Source of the DNA: JADCRZ01 sp041751095
GTDB lineage: Bacteria; Bacteroidota; Bacteroidia; Chitinophagales; Chitinophagaceae
Length of the DNA: 64,000 nt
Direction of reading: 5' to 3'
Assembly (NCBI GenBank): GCA_041751095.1
Contig: JBGSYC010000091.1
Location: forward strand, 14,351-78,350
Both the position numbers and the translations under genes were made by a program. Position 1 is the stretch's first letter, and each line of letters opens with the position of its first letter. This document shows positions 41,340 through 51,492 of this stretch, piece after piece. Below the pieces are notes generated by a model. The model was given only the letters and a program-made list of their open reading frames with translations, had not been told where the DNA came from and made no database searches.

Positions 41340-42926
41340 ATGAAGTACACAAACGAGATCAATAAGCGTAAAACATTTGCGATCATATCCCACCCCGATG
41401 CAGGTAAAACAACCTTAACGGAAAAGTTCCTTTTGTTTGGAGGAGCTATTCAAATAGCAGGTGCAGTTAAAAGCAATAAAATAAAAAAACATGCAACGAG
41501 CGATTTTATGGAGATTGAGCGTCAGCGTGGCATTTCCGTGGCTACATCGGTGATGAGCTTCGAATATAATGGCAACCTCGTAAACCTTCTCGATACGCCC
41601 GGCCACAAAGACTTCGCGGAAGATACCTACCGCACGCTTACAGCGGTTGACAGCGTAATTCTCGTTATAGACAGCGTTAATGGTGTTGAAGCGCAGACGC
41701 GCAGGTTAATGGAAGTATGCAGGATGCGTGACACCCCCGTTATTGTTTTTATCAACAAGCTTGACCGTGACGGTAAGAACCGCTTTGACCTTCTTGAAGA
41801 AATAGAAAAAGAATTGTCGATCCAACTGCACCCGATGACCTGGCCTATCAACAGCGGGAAGGATTTCAAAGGGGTTTATAATTTGTCTGACAAGAGCCTG
41901 GTGCTTTTTACGGCCAATACCAAGGCGACCGGAGAAGAAGTTGTAAAAATTAACGACCTCGGCATTCCACTGATCGATGACAGGCTCGGGGAGCGGGATG
42001 CGGCTACCCTGCGCGAGGACGTGGAACTGGTAGATGGCGTACATGGAGAGTTGAATACGGAAGATTACCTGGCGGGAAAAGTAGCGCCGGTTTTTTTTGG
42101 CAGTGCCGTAAATAACTTTGGTGTAAAAGAAATGCTTGACACTTTCGTGCGTATTGCCCCAACTCCAAGAAGCCGGGAAACATCTACACGCGTGGTGGAT
42201 GTAAACCAGGACAAGTTCAGTGGGTTTATTTTTAAGATACATGCTAACCTTGATCCCAGGCACAGAGACAGGATCGCCTTTCTGAGGGTGTGCTCGGGAA
42301 GATTTGAGCGGAACAAATATTTTCACCATGTTAGGCTTGATAAAGACGTCCGTTTCAGCAATCCATATACTTTCATGGCACGAGATAAAGACGTAATTGA
42401 AGAAGCATTTCCGGGTGATGTTATCGGCTTATTCGATACCGGAAGCTTTAAGATCGGTGATACCCTCACTGAAGGTGAAGATTTTTACTTTACAGGGATC
42501 CCTTCTTTCTCTCCTGAAATATTTAAGGAAGTGGTCAACAAAGACCCGATGAAGACAAAGCAACTGGAGAAAGGTTTGCTTCAGCTTACCGACGAAGGAG
42601 TAGCGCAGCTGTTTACACAGTACGGTGGCAATAAAAAGATCATCGGTTGTGTAGGAGAGTTGCAGTTTGAGGTGATCCAATACCGGTTGCTGCAGGAATA
42701 CGGGGCTTCTGTGCAATTGAACTCCCTGCCGTTTTACAAAGCATGCTGGATCACCAGTAAAGACCCCAAAAAATTATTTGATTTTACCAGGTTTAAGGCT
42801 GCCAATGTTGGCGAAGACAAAGACGGCAACCCTGTTTACCTGGCTCAAAGTGAGTGGTTCCTGAATACCGAGAGGATCAATAACCCTGAGATAGCATTTC
42901 ATTTTACGAGTGAAATACACCGGTGA
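41340..42926 (+). CDS. prfC: Peptide chain release factor 3
   Basis: A 528-residue translational GTPase that removes RF1/RF2 from the ribosome after peptide release. G1 is AIISHPDAGKTTLTEKFLL (about 14-32). RQRGISVATSVMSF is switch I, LLDTPGHKDFAEDTYRTLTA holds G3, and INKLDRDGKN (about 139-148) is G4. The RF3-specific C-terminal region follows (FHHVRLDKDVRFSNPYTFMA, VGELQFEVIQYRL, SLPFYKACWI). Length matches E. coli RF3 (529). Confidence 0.97.
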   Translation: MKYTNEINKRKTFAIISHPDAGKTTLTEKFLLFGGAIQIAGAVKSNKIKKHATSDFMEIERQRGISVATSVMSFEYNGNLVNLLDTPGHKDFAEDTYRTLTAVDSVILVIDSVNGVEAQTRRLMEVCRMRDTPVIVFINKLDRDGKNRFDLLEEIEKELSIQLHPMTWPINSGKDFKGVYNLSDKSLVLFTANTKATGEEVVKINDLGIPLIDDRLGERDAATLREDVELVDGVHGELNTEDYLAGKVAPVFFGSAVNNFGVKEMLDTFVRIAPTPRSRETSTRVVDVNQDKFSGFIFKIHANLDPRHRDRIAFLRVCSGRFERNKYFHHVRLDKDVRFSNPYTFMARDKDVIEEAFPGDVIGLFDTGSFKIGDTLTEGEDFYFTGIPSFSPEIFKEVVNKDPMKTKQLEKGLLQLTDEGVAQLFTQYGGNKKIIGCVGELQFEVIQYRLLQEYGASVQLNSLPFYKACWITSKDPKKLFDFTRFKAANVGEDKDGNPVYLAQSEWFLNTERINNPEIAFHFTSEIHR

Positions 42927-42943
42927 TGCATTTCTGTTGTTAA

Positions 42944-42980
42944 CCGGCGTTGAGACCATAAATTATTAAGATCACGCCGG
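42944..42980 (+). terminator. Possible hairpin terminator after prfC
   Basis: A perfect 7-bp GC-rich stem, CCGGCGT at 42944-42950 with ACGCCGG at 42974-42980, has a 23-base AT-rich loop. Only GAATTAAAATG follows, without a T run, so termination is uncertain. Confidence 0.3.
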
Positions 42981-43112
42981 GAATTAAAATGAATCTTCTT
43001 ACATTTATAAAAGCTTCTATCGAAGTTCTTCCTTAATCTTACTCAGCTTGCAGGTAAGTGCCCCTTAGGACACGATTTGTTTACCGTATTCAAAATACTT
43101 CAACTACCAAAG

Positions 43113-46094
43113 ATGAAAACTTTATTATTGCAGACTATATGGATTGTATCATCTGCGTTGCTGTTCGCCCAAAAGAAACCACTTGATCATACCGTGTATG
43201 ATCAGTGGCAAAGTATTTCAGATAAAAAAATAAGCAACGATGGCAAGTGGGTTGTGTATACCGTTACTCCGCAGGAAGGCGACGGAGAAACGATCATTCA
43301 GTCATCAGACCAAAAGTTTCGTAAGGTAATCCCAAGGGGGTATGGTACATCAATAACCGAAGACAGCAGGTTCGCTATCGTTAAAATCCGGCCGTATTTT
43401 AAAGCCCTCCGTGAAGCCAGGATTAAAAAAAGAATGGCAGACGATATGCCTAAAGATTCATTAGCCATTGTCATCCTGGGTAAGGATGAAGTTTTCAAGG
43501 TCCCGCGCGTTAAAAGTTTTAAGATACCAAAAAGGGCAGGAGGTGCGTGGATTTCCTTTTTGCGCGAAAAAGACTTATCCGCCTCTAAGACCCGGTATGT
43601 TCCCGACTCATCATCCCAGGTTGCCAAACTTTCCCGTATGGTAGACAGCCTGTTACAGATTTCCGATAGCCTGCGAGCGCTTGCTGAGGAAATAAAAACA
43701 AAAGGAACAATGGCCATGGCGGTAAGTGACAGAAAAGACAGCAGCTCGGCTATTAAACCGGGTGAAGAAGGCACTGAGCTTGTGTTAAAAAGCTTACTGA
43801 CGGGCGCAGAAAAGCGATTTGACCGGGTCAGTGATTACTATTTTAATGATATAGGATCTGTGCTGGTTATTTCAACCACGCGGAAAAACAATGATCCTCT
43901 TTCTACGGCAGCCGTTTTATGGGTAAACCCGGATAATGGCCGTACCGATACTATTTTCAAACGATTCAATGAGATCCGGAACCTTGCTATTCACGAAAAC
44001 GGCTCTCAGCTTGCGTTTATCGCTGAAAGGGATAGCGTTTCAAAAGCAACGCGCAAACAATATAAATTGTGGTATTATAAAACAGGGATGGACAGTGCGC
44101 GGTTAATGGCGGACACTACAACGGCCGGCATTGCCAGAGGGCTTACCGTAAATGAAAACGTAAAGCCCATTTTCAGTAAAGACGGAAAGAAACTCTATTT
44201 TTCGTTATCGCAAATCCGACGCGCGCGGGATACAACCCTGGTAGAATTTGAAACGGCAAGGCTTGATATCTGGAACTATAAGGATGATTATCTTCAACCA
44301 CAACAACTGGTAGAACTCAGGAGGAACTTACTAAAGGGTTACCTGGCTGTAATGCAGGTGGGCGTGGACAGGGTAGTGCAGCTCGGTGCAGAAGACGCGG
44401 AACAAATAAGCCTGATGGATGAAGGCAACTCGGATTACGTGTTGGGAAGTTCTACAAAAGGTAATCGCATACAGGCCCAGTGGCTAGGTTATGAGGGAAA
44501 AACCGCTTACCTTATTTCTACCAAAGATGGTTCAAGAAAGAATATAACCGACAAGCAGCGTGGTAATTTCACTGCTTCTCCGAATGGTAAATACATCTTG
44601 TGGTATGATGCTGTTGCAAGGCATTATTTTACGTATAACACGCTTTCCGGAATTATTAAAAATATCACCAAATCAATTCCCGATACTTTGTATGATCATG
44701 AAGATGATCACCCGGATGATCCACCTGCCTATGGAACGGGTGGATGGATTGAAAAAGACGCCGCTGTATTGATCAATGACAAGTATGACGTATGGCAGGT
44801 GGACCCTGATGCAAAGAAGGCGCCGGTGAACATCACCAATGCATTCGGTAAAAAGAACCGGATAGAATTGAGAAATATCAGGTTTGATGCAGGCGATGAA
44901 AGACGATTCCGGAGGGATAGTGTAAGTAACCCGATTCAACCCGGTCAGCAACTCATTTTCAGTGCCCTGAATAAAGTGACCAAATACAGCGGTTACTTCA
45001 CGAAAGGGTTAAATAAAAAGGGCGACCCCCTGGAATTACAGATGTCGCCAGATACCTATATACAACCGGAGAAAGCGGAAAATGCAGATGTGTTTTTTGT
45101 AAACAAGGCCAATATCCAGGAGACCAACGTTTACCTGTCAACCGATCTTAAAGCATTTACCAGGATCAGTAATATCAATCTTCAGCAAAAAAATTATAAC
45201 TGGCTGACCTCGGAACTGGTAAAATGGAAAATGTTTGATGGGCGTGAATCTGAAGGCATATTATTCAAGCCCGAAAATTTTGATTCTTCCAGGAAGTACC
45301 CTGTTATCTTTTATTTTTATGAGAAGAATGCCGATGGGTTATTTAACTACCGTCCGCCGGCTCCAAGTGCATCCACAATCAACATTCCTTATTTCGTGAG
45401 TAATGAGTACCTGGTATTTGTTCCGGATATTTATTATAAAACCGGGCAGCCCGGAGAGGATGCGTATAACTCTGTTGTTTCTGCAGCAAGATACCTTTCT
45501 CTAAAACCCTGGGTTGATTCTGCCCGTCTTGCCATCCAGGGTCAGAGTTGGGGTGGCTACCAGGTGGCATACCTGGTTACCAGGACGAATATGTTTGCTG
45601 CCGCAAGCGCAGGCGCCCCGGTGGCCAACATGACAAGTGCTTACGGTGGTATCCGGTGGGGCACGGGGCTAAACAGGCAATTTCAATACGAGCATACCCA
45701 AAGCAGGATTGGGGCTACGCTATGGGATAAACCAGCGCTTTATATCAATAACTCTCCTTTGTTTAAGGCTGATAAGATAAATACCCCATTGCTGATCATG
45801 CATAACGACGCTGACGGCTCTGTCCCCTGGTACCAGGGTATTGAATTATTTACCGCGCTGCGACGCCTTGGAAAACGTGTCTGGATGCTTCAATATAATG
45901 GAGAGGATCATAACCTCGTGGAAAGGAGGAACAGGAAAGATCTCTCTGTCAGGCTGTCGCAGTTTTTTGATCACTTCTTAAAGGCAGCACCGCCACCAAA
46001 GTGGCTCGAGGAAGGCTTGCCCGCAACAATGAAAGGTATCGACTGGGGTTTGGATGTAAAGCAAACAACCCCTGCAGAAAAGAAAACTTTTTAG
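43113..46094 (+). CDS. Exported S9-family prolyl oligopeptidase-type peptidase
   Basis: A 993-residue secreted serine peptidase from the ATG at 43113, with a leader (KTLLLQTIWIVSSALLFAQ); the TTG at 43077 is in frame but precedes the leader. The large N-terminal part resembles a beta-propeller. The C-terminal alpha/beta-hydrolase domain (about 720-965) carries the nucleophile Ser in IQGQSWGGYQVAYL, the Asp in HNDADGSVPWYQG and the His in NGEDHNLVERRNRKD. It probably digests peptides in the periplasm. It stands alone between prfC and the converging purB. Confidence 0.9.
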   Translation: MKTLLLQTIWIVSSALLFAQKKPLDHTVYDQWQSISDKKISNDGKWVVYTVTPQEGDGETIIQSSDQKFRKVIPRGYGTSITEDSRFAIVKIRPYFKALREARIKKRMADDMPKDSLAIVILGKDEVFKVPRVKSFKIPKRAGGAWISFLREKDLSASKTRYVPDSSSQVAKLSRMVDSLLQISDSLRALAEEIKTKGTMAMAVSDRKDSSSAIKPGEEGTELVLKSLLTGAEKRFDRVSDYYFNDIGSVLVISTTRKNNDPLSTAAVLWVNPDNGRTDTIFKRFNEIRNLAIHENGSQLAFIAERDSVSKATRKQYKLWYYKTGMDSARLMADTTTAGIARGLTVNENVKPIFSKDGKKLYFSLSQIRRARDTTLVEFETARLDIWNYKDDYLQPQQLVELRRNLLKGYLAVMQVGVDRVVQLGAEDAEQISLMDEGNSDYVLGSSTKGNRIQAQWLGYEGKTAYLISTKDGSRKNITDKQRGNFTASPNGKYILWYDAVARHYFTYNTLSGIIKNITKSIPDTLYDHEDDHPDDPPAYGTGGWIEKDAAVLINDKYDVWQVDPDAKKAPVNITNAFGKKNRIELRNIRFDAGDERRFRRDSVSNPIQPGQQLIFSALNKVTKYSGYFTKGLNKKGDPLELQMSPDTYIQPEKAENADVFFVNKANIQETNVYLSTDLKAFTRISNINLQQKNYNWLTSELVKWKMFDGRESEGILFKPENFDSSRKYPVIFYFYEKNADGLFNYRPPAPSASTINIPYFVSNEYLVFVPDIYYKTGQPGEDAYNSVVSAARYLSLKPWVDSARLAIQGQSWGGYQVAYLVTRTNMFAAASAGAPVANMTSAYGGIRWGTGLNRQFQYEHTQSRIGATLWDKPALYINNSPLFKADKINTPLLIMHNDADGSVPWYQGIELFTALRRLGKRVWMLQYNGEDHNLVERRNRKDLSVRLSQFFDHFLKAAPPPKWLEEGLPATMKGIDWGLDVKQTTPAEKKTF

Positions 46095-46169
46095 GTTTTA
46101 GCATGCCGACTCCGGCTTAAAAAGTGGCGGCGATAGTGTTCAGATAATTTGATAAAAAGACGGGCATAA

Positions 46170-47513
46170 TTAGTAATCAACCATGATGCCGGTATAGTTA
46201 TGGGGAGTTATTTTTTTTAATTCCTTTTTCACCACCTGGGGTACATTAAGCGTGTCAATAAAAGAATGAATGGACTGCTTATCTATTTTATGGTTTCCCT
46301 GAGTCAGCTCTTTTAGGGCTTCATAAGGTTTATGGTAATTTTCCCTTCTGAGAACAGTTTGAATCGCTTCGGCGATAACTGCCCAGTTGTTATCCAGGTC
46401 TTCTGCCACTTTTTCGTCGTTGAGTACCAGCCGTTCAAGCCCTCTTTCGATAGATTTGATGGCTACCATAGTATGAGCAAAAGGAACGCCGATATTCCGC
46501 AGCACCGTTGAATCGGTAAGGTCTCGCTGAAGCCGGGAGATGGGCAATTTTGAAGATAAATGCTCTAACAGCGCGTTGGCAAGCCCCAGATTGCCTTCCG
46601 CATTTTCAAAATCTATAGGATTTACCTTATGCGGCATAGCCGATGAGCCGATCTCGCCTTTTTTTATTTTCTGTTTGAAGTAATCCATTGATACATACGT
46701 CCATATATCCCTGCAGAAATCGATCAGGATATTGTTGATGCGTTTGATGGCATCAAAGTGAGCAGCAAGATTGTCATAATGTTCGATCTGGGTAGTAAAT
46801 TGCTGACGCTGCAGCCCAAGACCTTCCACAAATTCATTGGCAAGCTTCACCCAGTCTCTTTTTGGAAAAGCCACATGATGCGCGTTAAAATTCCCGGTAG
46901 CTCCGCCGAATTTAGCCGTAAATGGAATATTGATGAATTGCTCAACCTGGTTTCTGATGCGTTCCACAAATACCATGATCTCTTTTCCCAGCCTGGTAGG
47001 ACTGGCGGGTTGCCCGTGGGTGCGTGCAAGCATGCTTACATCTTTCCATTGTTGTGCCAGCAGTTGTAATTGCTGATTCAGGTTGAGCACCATTGGAAGA
47101 TACTCTATTTCCACGGCGTGTTTCCAGGCAAGGGGTATCGACGTATTGTTGATATCCTGGGAGGTCAGGCCGAAGTGTATCCATTCATTTCCTTCATCTC
47201 CGCCACCTTCCGCCAGTTTTGATTTTAGAAAGTATTCTACCGCCTTAACATCATGATTGGTTACCCTTTCTGTTTCCTTGATCTGCTGTGCATCTGCGGG
47301 ACTGAAATTTTCTATTACCTCTTTTAGAAATTTTTTTGGCTTACTCCCCAGGTTGAAGAAACGTTTGTCGCCAAGGAAAATGAAATATTCTATTTCAACC
47401 ATTACGCGGTACTTCATCAGCGCATATTCCGAAAAATAATCCTCCAGATGATGCACCTGTTTGCGGTATCTGCCATCAATAGGTGAGATCGCGGTGAGTG
47501 TGGTGAGTTCCAT
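46170..47513 (-). CDS. purB: Adenylosuccinate lyase
   Basis: A 447-residue fumarase/aspartase-superfamily enzyme acting twice in purine synthesis: SAICAR to AICAR and adenylosuccinate to AMP, each with release of fumarate. It is of the E. coli PurB type: TAISPIDGRYRKQVHHLEDY (about 8-27), THDVKAVEYF-type NHDVKAVEYFLK, HFGLTSQDINNTS (about 113-125), ARTHGQPASPTRLGKE (about 163-178) and the signature loop GEIGSSAMPHKVNPIDFENA (about 291-310) with the catalytic Ser. The 3' end converges with the S9 peptidase gene 75 bases away. Confidence 0.96.
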   Translation of the reverse strand: MELTTLTAISPIDGRYRKQVHHLEDYFSEYALMKYRVMVEIEYFIFLGDKRFFNLGSKPKKFLKEVIENFSPADAQQIKETERVTNHDVKAVEYFLKSKLAEGGGDEGNEWIHFGLTSQDINNTSIPLAWKHAVEIEYLPMVLNLNQQLQLLAQQWKDVSMLARTHGQPASPTRLGKEIMVFVERIRNQVEQFINIPFTAKFGGATGNFNAHHVAFPKRDWVKLANEFVEGLGLQRQQFTTQIEHYDNLAAHFDAIKRINNILIDFCRDIWTYVSMDYFKQKIKKGEIGSSAMPHKVNPIDFENAEGNLGLANALLEHLSSKLPISRLQRDLTDSTVLRNIGVPFAHTMVAIKSIERGLERLVLNDEKVAEDLDNNWAVIAEAIQTVLRRENYHKPYEALKELTQGNHKIDKQSIHSFIDTLNVPQVVKKELKKITPHNYTGIMVDY

Positions 47514-47774
47514 GACAAGAGTTAAAAGAGTGTAGAAATATTACAAAATTAATTTAAACCATTCATATTCATGAATTTTGGGCAGATGGCAAAAAGCGGG
47601 ATCGTGTTCATTATTAATTTTGAAAGGGGACTTTTTAAATCTTATACTATTAATTGGGTAAGAGATATCTAATTTAGCGGCGTAATGCCACGAACGGGCA
47701 TCGGCGTAAGAATGTACCAATGTAAGGAAGCGATCAATATACTACCGGCATGGCGCTTCGGTCAATAAAACAAT

Positions 47775-48518
47775 ATGCATAAAAAAATACGGGTTGGAGC
47801 CGTTAGTTACCTGAATACCAAACCGTTGATCTACGGCTTTGAAGCCGGGATGATGAAAGAGGATATCGAATTGATCTATGATTATCCCGCCCGTATCGCC
47901 CGGATGTTGCTGCATAATGAAATTGACCTCGGATTAGTGCCTGTTGCTATCTTACCCCGGCTCAAAGAGGGGCATATTATCACTGATTATTGCATCGGTT
48001 CTGAAGGGGCGGTAGGATCGGTATGTATATTCAGCGAAGTAAAATTAGCAGAGGCGGAAAAGGTATTATTGGATTATCAAAGCCGCACATCGGTTTGCCT
48101 GGTAAAGATATTGCTGAAAGAATACTGGAATCTCCGGCCCGAATTGATCGATGCAGGGAAAAATTTCCGGGATAAGATCACCGGGAAAACCGCCGGACTG
48201 GTCATTGGCGACAGGGCGTTTGAACAACGGCAAATATCGCCGTATGTTTACGACCTGGGGTTTTATTGGAAAGAATATACCGGTTTGCCTTTTGTTTTTG
48301 CGGCCTGGGTCAGCAATAAGAAACTTGATGAAGCTTTTACCTCTTCGTTTAACGATGCCTGTAAGGCCGGACTCGGCAGGATCGATGAAATAGTCAATAA
48401 CATCCCATACCCCTTATTCGATCTAAAGAAGTATTATACCGAATATGTCAGCTACGATTTCAATACGGATAAGAAGCAGGGAATGAAACTTTTTCTCGAA
48501 AAGCTATCTTCGCTTTAA
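47775..48518 (+). CDS. mqnA: Chorismate dehydratase of the futalosine menaquinone pathway
   Basis: A 247-residue MqnA that dehydrates chorismate to 3-enolpyruvylbenzoate, the first step of the futalosine route. It starts with KIRVGAVSYLNTKPLIYGFE (about 4-23), the family hallmark, then NEIDLGLVPVAILP (about 53-66), GSEGAVGSVCIFSE and GLVIGDRAFEQ. Its last 15 bases overlap the 3' end of the converging flippase gene (48504-48518). Confidence 0.93.
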   Translation: MHKKIRVGAVSYLNTKPLIYGFEAGMMKEDIELIYDYPARIARMLLHNEIDLGLVPVAILPRLKEGHIITDYCIGSEGAVGSVCIFSEVKLAEAEKVLLDYQSRTSVCLVKILLKEYWNLRPELIDAGKNFRDKITGKTAGLVIGDRAFEQRQISPYVYDLGFYWKEYTGLPFVFAAWVSNKKLDEAFTSSFNDACKAGLGRIDEIVNNIPYPLFDLKKYYTEYVSYDFNTDKKQGMKLFLEKLSSL

Positions 48519-49997
48519 CCGTGTTTTGACAGATTCAAGAACGGGTTTGAAATCGGGTGTAAGATTGAATACATACACTAAAGTGATGAAGATTCCGGAG
48601 AATACAACAGAGCGGGTTATCATTCCTCCCCACCCGCTGAAGCCCGAAAAAAGCCTGTAAACGATATAGTATATGATAACGGCGCCGAGAATGGTCCAGA
48701 TTGTTTTTTCATTAAAGGGCTGCATTCTGTACCTGACGTAAATAAACACGATGCGTATGATATTATAAATACTGATCGCGATAACATTTGAATATGCTGC
48801 GCCGATGATCCCGTATCGCCTTACCAGGAAGTAATTTAACGGGAATGCCAGGGCAAGAAGGATGACACCACTGTAGAATTCAAACCGCCATGCAGGTGAA
48901 GTGTACAGCAGTTGGCTGTTAACGCCTGTTCCCATGTCTATGATCCTGGTTATGCCTAAGAGAAGAATTACGTTTTTGCCGGTTTCATAAGCACTGTCCA
49001 TCCGCAACAGGTCATAGGCATTGTCAACATTCAGCCAGATATTAAAGAAAATAAAAAGGGAAATGATAAGGAGATTAATGGAGCTTCGCGTGTATATGCG
49101 TTTGATTTCTGCATAATTAAAATCTTTCCACGCCTGCGACATGTAGGGAGTGGCAATTGCTGCAATGCCGCGCTGCGGTACCTGTACAACCGTTGCAATG
49201 TATTGAGACAAGGTATAAATTCCTAATTGCTGCAGGCCTAACTGGCTGGTGATTGAAATGCTGTCGATCTGCTGAGCAACCGTATGTATAACTATCCCGA
49301 AGAATATGTAACTAATGAACAGGGCCATTTCCTTTCCTTTCTTCCGTGTTACTTTGCTGATTTTAAATACAAAATGCAGGCTTTTTTGCTTGTTCAGGTA
49401 CGCGAATAATAAAAATGCCGTAACCCCGTAAATACAAGCAAACAGCTTTACGAATACATCAAAAGGGATAACTTTAAAAATGTATAACAAAATAAGCAGG
49501 GTAGTACATACCCGCACAAGGCCTTCGCGCAGAAAGTTTGGAAATACGGTTTTCTTGTGTATCGCAGCATGTGCTTCAAGGATAGAAAATACGAGGAAAA
49601 AGAAAGTGAACGGGAATAGCCAGAAATAATAGTCAACGAGCTGGGGTGATTTCTCGGAAAATTTCTGAATGAAAAAAGGCTTAAAAACAATGCCTCCGGC
49701 TACCACCAACGCGAATCCGGCCATGGAAACGATGAATCCAACCACTAACAGGTCATTTTCGTTTTTCTTCAGGCTGTCGTAATAATACGGGTAAAATCTG
49801 CTCATTACACTTGTTATGCCCAGGCACGCAAAAGAATAAAAAACCTGGTTCATGCTCACCAGTGCCTGCGTTAACCCATACTGGGAAGGATCAAAAAAAC
49901 CTTCCTTGGTAAAAAGGTATGTGTTCAGGGCGCCGAAGGCAAAGCCCATGTAAATGAGTAGTGAAGAAGAAATGCTTTGTTTCCTGATGTCTCCCAT
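48504..49997 (-). CDS. Wzx-type polysaccharide flippase (oligosaccharide exporter family)
   Basis: A 497-residue inner-membrane protein with 12-14 hydrophobic segments and the MATE/PST flippase pattern (SSSLLIYMGFAFGALNTYLF at the start, FYSFACLGITSVMSRFYPYY, ISIYNIIRIVFIYVRYRM). It would turn undecaprenyl-linked repeat units to the periplasmic face. It is the last gene of the polysaccharide cluster, three bases after the aminotransferase, so co-transcribed with FdtA/FdtB. Confidence 0.88.
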   Translation of the reverse strand: MGDIRKQSISSSLLIYMGFAFGALNTYLFTKEGFFDPSQYGLTQALVSMNQVFYSFACLGITSVMSRFYPYYYDSLKKNENDLLVVGFIVSMAGFALVVAGGIVFKPFFIQKFSEKSPQLVDYYFWLFPFTFFFLVFSILEAHAAIHKKTVFPNFLREGLVRVCTTLLILLYIFKVIPFDVFVKLFACIYGVTAFLLFAYLNKQKSLHFVFKISKVTRKKGKEMALFISYIFFGIVIHTVAQQIDSISITSQLGLQQLGIYTLSQYIATVVQVPQRGIAAIATPYMSQAWKDFNYAEIKRIYTRSSINLLIISLFIFFNIWLNVDNAYDLLRMDSAYETGKNVILLLGITRIIDMGTGVNSQLLYTSPAWRFEFYSGVILLALAFPLNYFLVRRYGIIGAAYSNVIAISIYNIIRIVFIYVRYRMQPFNEKTIWTILGAVIIYYIVYRLFSGFSGWGGMITRSVVFSGIFITLVYVFNLTPDFKPVLESVKTRLKRR

Positions 49998-50000
49998 GCC

Positions 50001-51092
50001 TTAAAATTTATTCATTACCTCTATAACCCGTAGTACGTCATCGCCTGTATGGAAATATGAGATTGGTAAACTTAACGTGGTTCTGTGAATCTCGTCTGAT
50101 ACAGGTGTAGACACGCCATCCAGTATGCCTTTCATGGCTTTTTGCCTGGTGGGAGGCACAGGGTAATGAATTTCTGTCCTGATATCATTTGCAAGCAGGA
50201 ATTCCCGGAGCTGGTCGCGGCGGGGATGACGGACATTAAAAATGTGGTATACGTCGCAATGGTCCGGGTGCACGGAGGGTTTGATAAAATCATCTTTCAG
50301 GTCCTTAAGGTATAAAGCAGCCAACTTTTTTTTGTGTTGATTGATAACGTCGAGCTTTTGCAGCTTAACCGACAGGAATGCGGCCTGCATCTCATCCAGC
50401 CTTGAATTGAATCCGGCCACATCATTGTAATATTTTACGGTTGATCCATAGTTTCGAAGAGCGCTGATCTTCTGCCGGAGATTTTCATCATTGCCTGTTA
50501 CGGCGCCTGCATCTGCGAGGGCGCCGAGATTCTTGGTGGGGTAAAAGCTAAACGCCCCGTAGTCGCCGAAATTACCGGCTTTTACGCCTTTGAAAGAAGC
50601 GCCGTGTGCCTGTGCGCAATCTTCTATGAGTTTCAGGTTGTGCTTTTTAGAAACTTCCAGAACTTTATCCATTTCACAAACCTTTCCATACAGGTGTACC
50701 ACCAGTACCGCTTTTGTGCGGTGCGTGATGTTTTCTTCAATTTTTGATGGGTCGATATTATAGGTGTTGATATCAGGTTCAACAAGCACCGGCGTGAGGT
50801 TGTTATGGAGCACGGCGAGGATGGTGGCGATGTATGTATTGGAAGGCACAATAACTTCATCGCCCGGGGGAAAATCAAACGCTTTGAGCGCAAGGATCAT
50901 CGCGTCCAATCCGTTGGCAACCCCTACGCAAAAGTTTGTACCGCAATACGCGGCAAACTGCTTTTCAAATTTTTTTACGGCATCTCCGAGGATATACCAG
51001 CCGCTGGTCATTACGGTTTCGAAAGCATTGCGGTATTCTGAAAAAAAAGACTGGTTGGCTTTTCCAAGATTTTCGTATTCAACTATCGGCAT
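50001..51092 (-). CDS. fdtB: DegT/DnrJ/EryC1/StrS sugar aminotransferase (FdtB-like)
   Basis: A 363-residue PLP aminotransferase from the ATG at 51092 (the TTG at 51122 lies inside the preceding gene). Signatures: FGAYCGTNFCVGVANGLDAM-like YCGTNFCVGVANGLDAMILA (about 59-78), HLYGKVCEMDKVLE, KLIEDCAQAHGASFKG and the PLP Lys in GAFSFYPTKNLGALADAGAV (about 181-200). With the 3,4-ketoisomerase directly upstream it should add the 3-amino group of a dTDP-3-amino-3,6-dideoxyhexose (Fuc3N or Qui3N). It overlaps the upstream stop by 14 bases. The specific symbol is from context. Confidence 0.85.
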   Translation of the reverse strand: MPIVEYENLGKANQSFFSEYRNAFETVMTSGWYILGDAVKKFEKQFAAYCGTNFCVGVANGLDAMILALKAFDFPPGDEVIVPSNTYIATILAVLHNNLTPVLVEPDINTYNIDPSKIEENITHRTKAVLVVHLYGKVCEMDKVLEVSKKHNLKLIEDCAQAHGASFKGVKAGNFGDYGAFSFYPTKNLGALADAGAVTGNDENLRQKISALRNYGSTVKYYNDVAGFNSRLDEMQAAFLSVKLQKLDVINQHKKKLAALYLKDLKDDFIKPSVHPDHCDVYHIFNVRHPRRDQLREFLLANDIRTEIHYPVPPTRQKAMKGILDGVSTPVSDEIHRTTLSLPISYFHTGDDVLRVIEVMNKF

Positions 51093-51450
51093 ATGGTTCA
51101 AAGATATAATCATTCGTATCAAAATAGGCAGAGGCCAGCACCATTAAGATCGCATCGGCCGTAAAATGGCTCATCGTATGCCAGTCCTTTGGTTCCAGGA
51201 TAAGGCATTTGTCGGGACTGTCGAGGACATACCGGGTTTTTGTTTGTCCATCATTGTTCATGATCACGCAGGAACCCTGGAGACATATAGCGGCCTGCAC
51301 AGTCTGATGGTGACGATGGCCGCCTCTTACAGATTCATCTACGCCGTATATATAAAAGATTCGTTTGATATCAAAAGGAATCGTTTTTTCAATTACCGTT
51401 AAATTACCCCGCTTGTCGGTAAAGGTTTTCAGATTTATCATGTATGCCAT
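51079..51450 (-). CDS. fdtA: FdtA/QdtA-type dTDP-4-keto-6-deoxyglucose 3,4-ketoisomerase
   Basis: A 123-residue cupin (WxcM-like/FdtA family) converting dTDP-4-keto-6-deoxyglucose to the 3-keto sugar. Pattern: DKRGNLTVIEKTIPFDIKRI (about 12-31), FYIYGVDESVRGGHRHHQTV (about 32-51, with the catalytic His pair), QAAICLQGSCVIMNNDG and LILEPKDWHTMSHF (about 83-96). No RmlA or RmlB for the dTDP-sugar supply is in the window. Whether the product is the fuco or gluco epimer cannot be read from sequence. Confidence 0.88.
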   Translation of the reverse strand: MAYMINLKTFTDKRGNLTVIEKTIPFDIKRIFYIYGVDESVRGGHRHHQTVQAAICLQGSCVIMNNDGQTKTRYVLDSPDKCLILEPKDWHTMSHFTADAILMVLASAYFDTNDYIFEPYADS

Positions 51451-51492
51451 AGATGCTACGAATTTTCGCTATCGAAAATAAACCTTTAAGGG

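Noticed and set aside
41706..42329. 207-codon - strand frame inside prfC
   Set aside because: Entirely antisense to the conserved GTPase gene; no independent support.
47616..47623. TAATTTTG as a promoter for mqnA
   Set aside because: Lies about 150 bases ahead of the ATG with no -33 element at a suitable distance.
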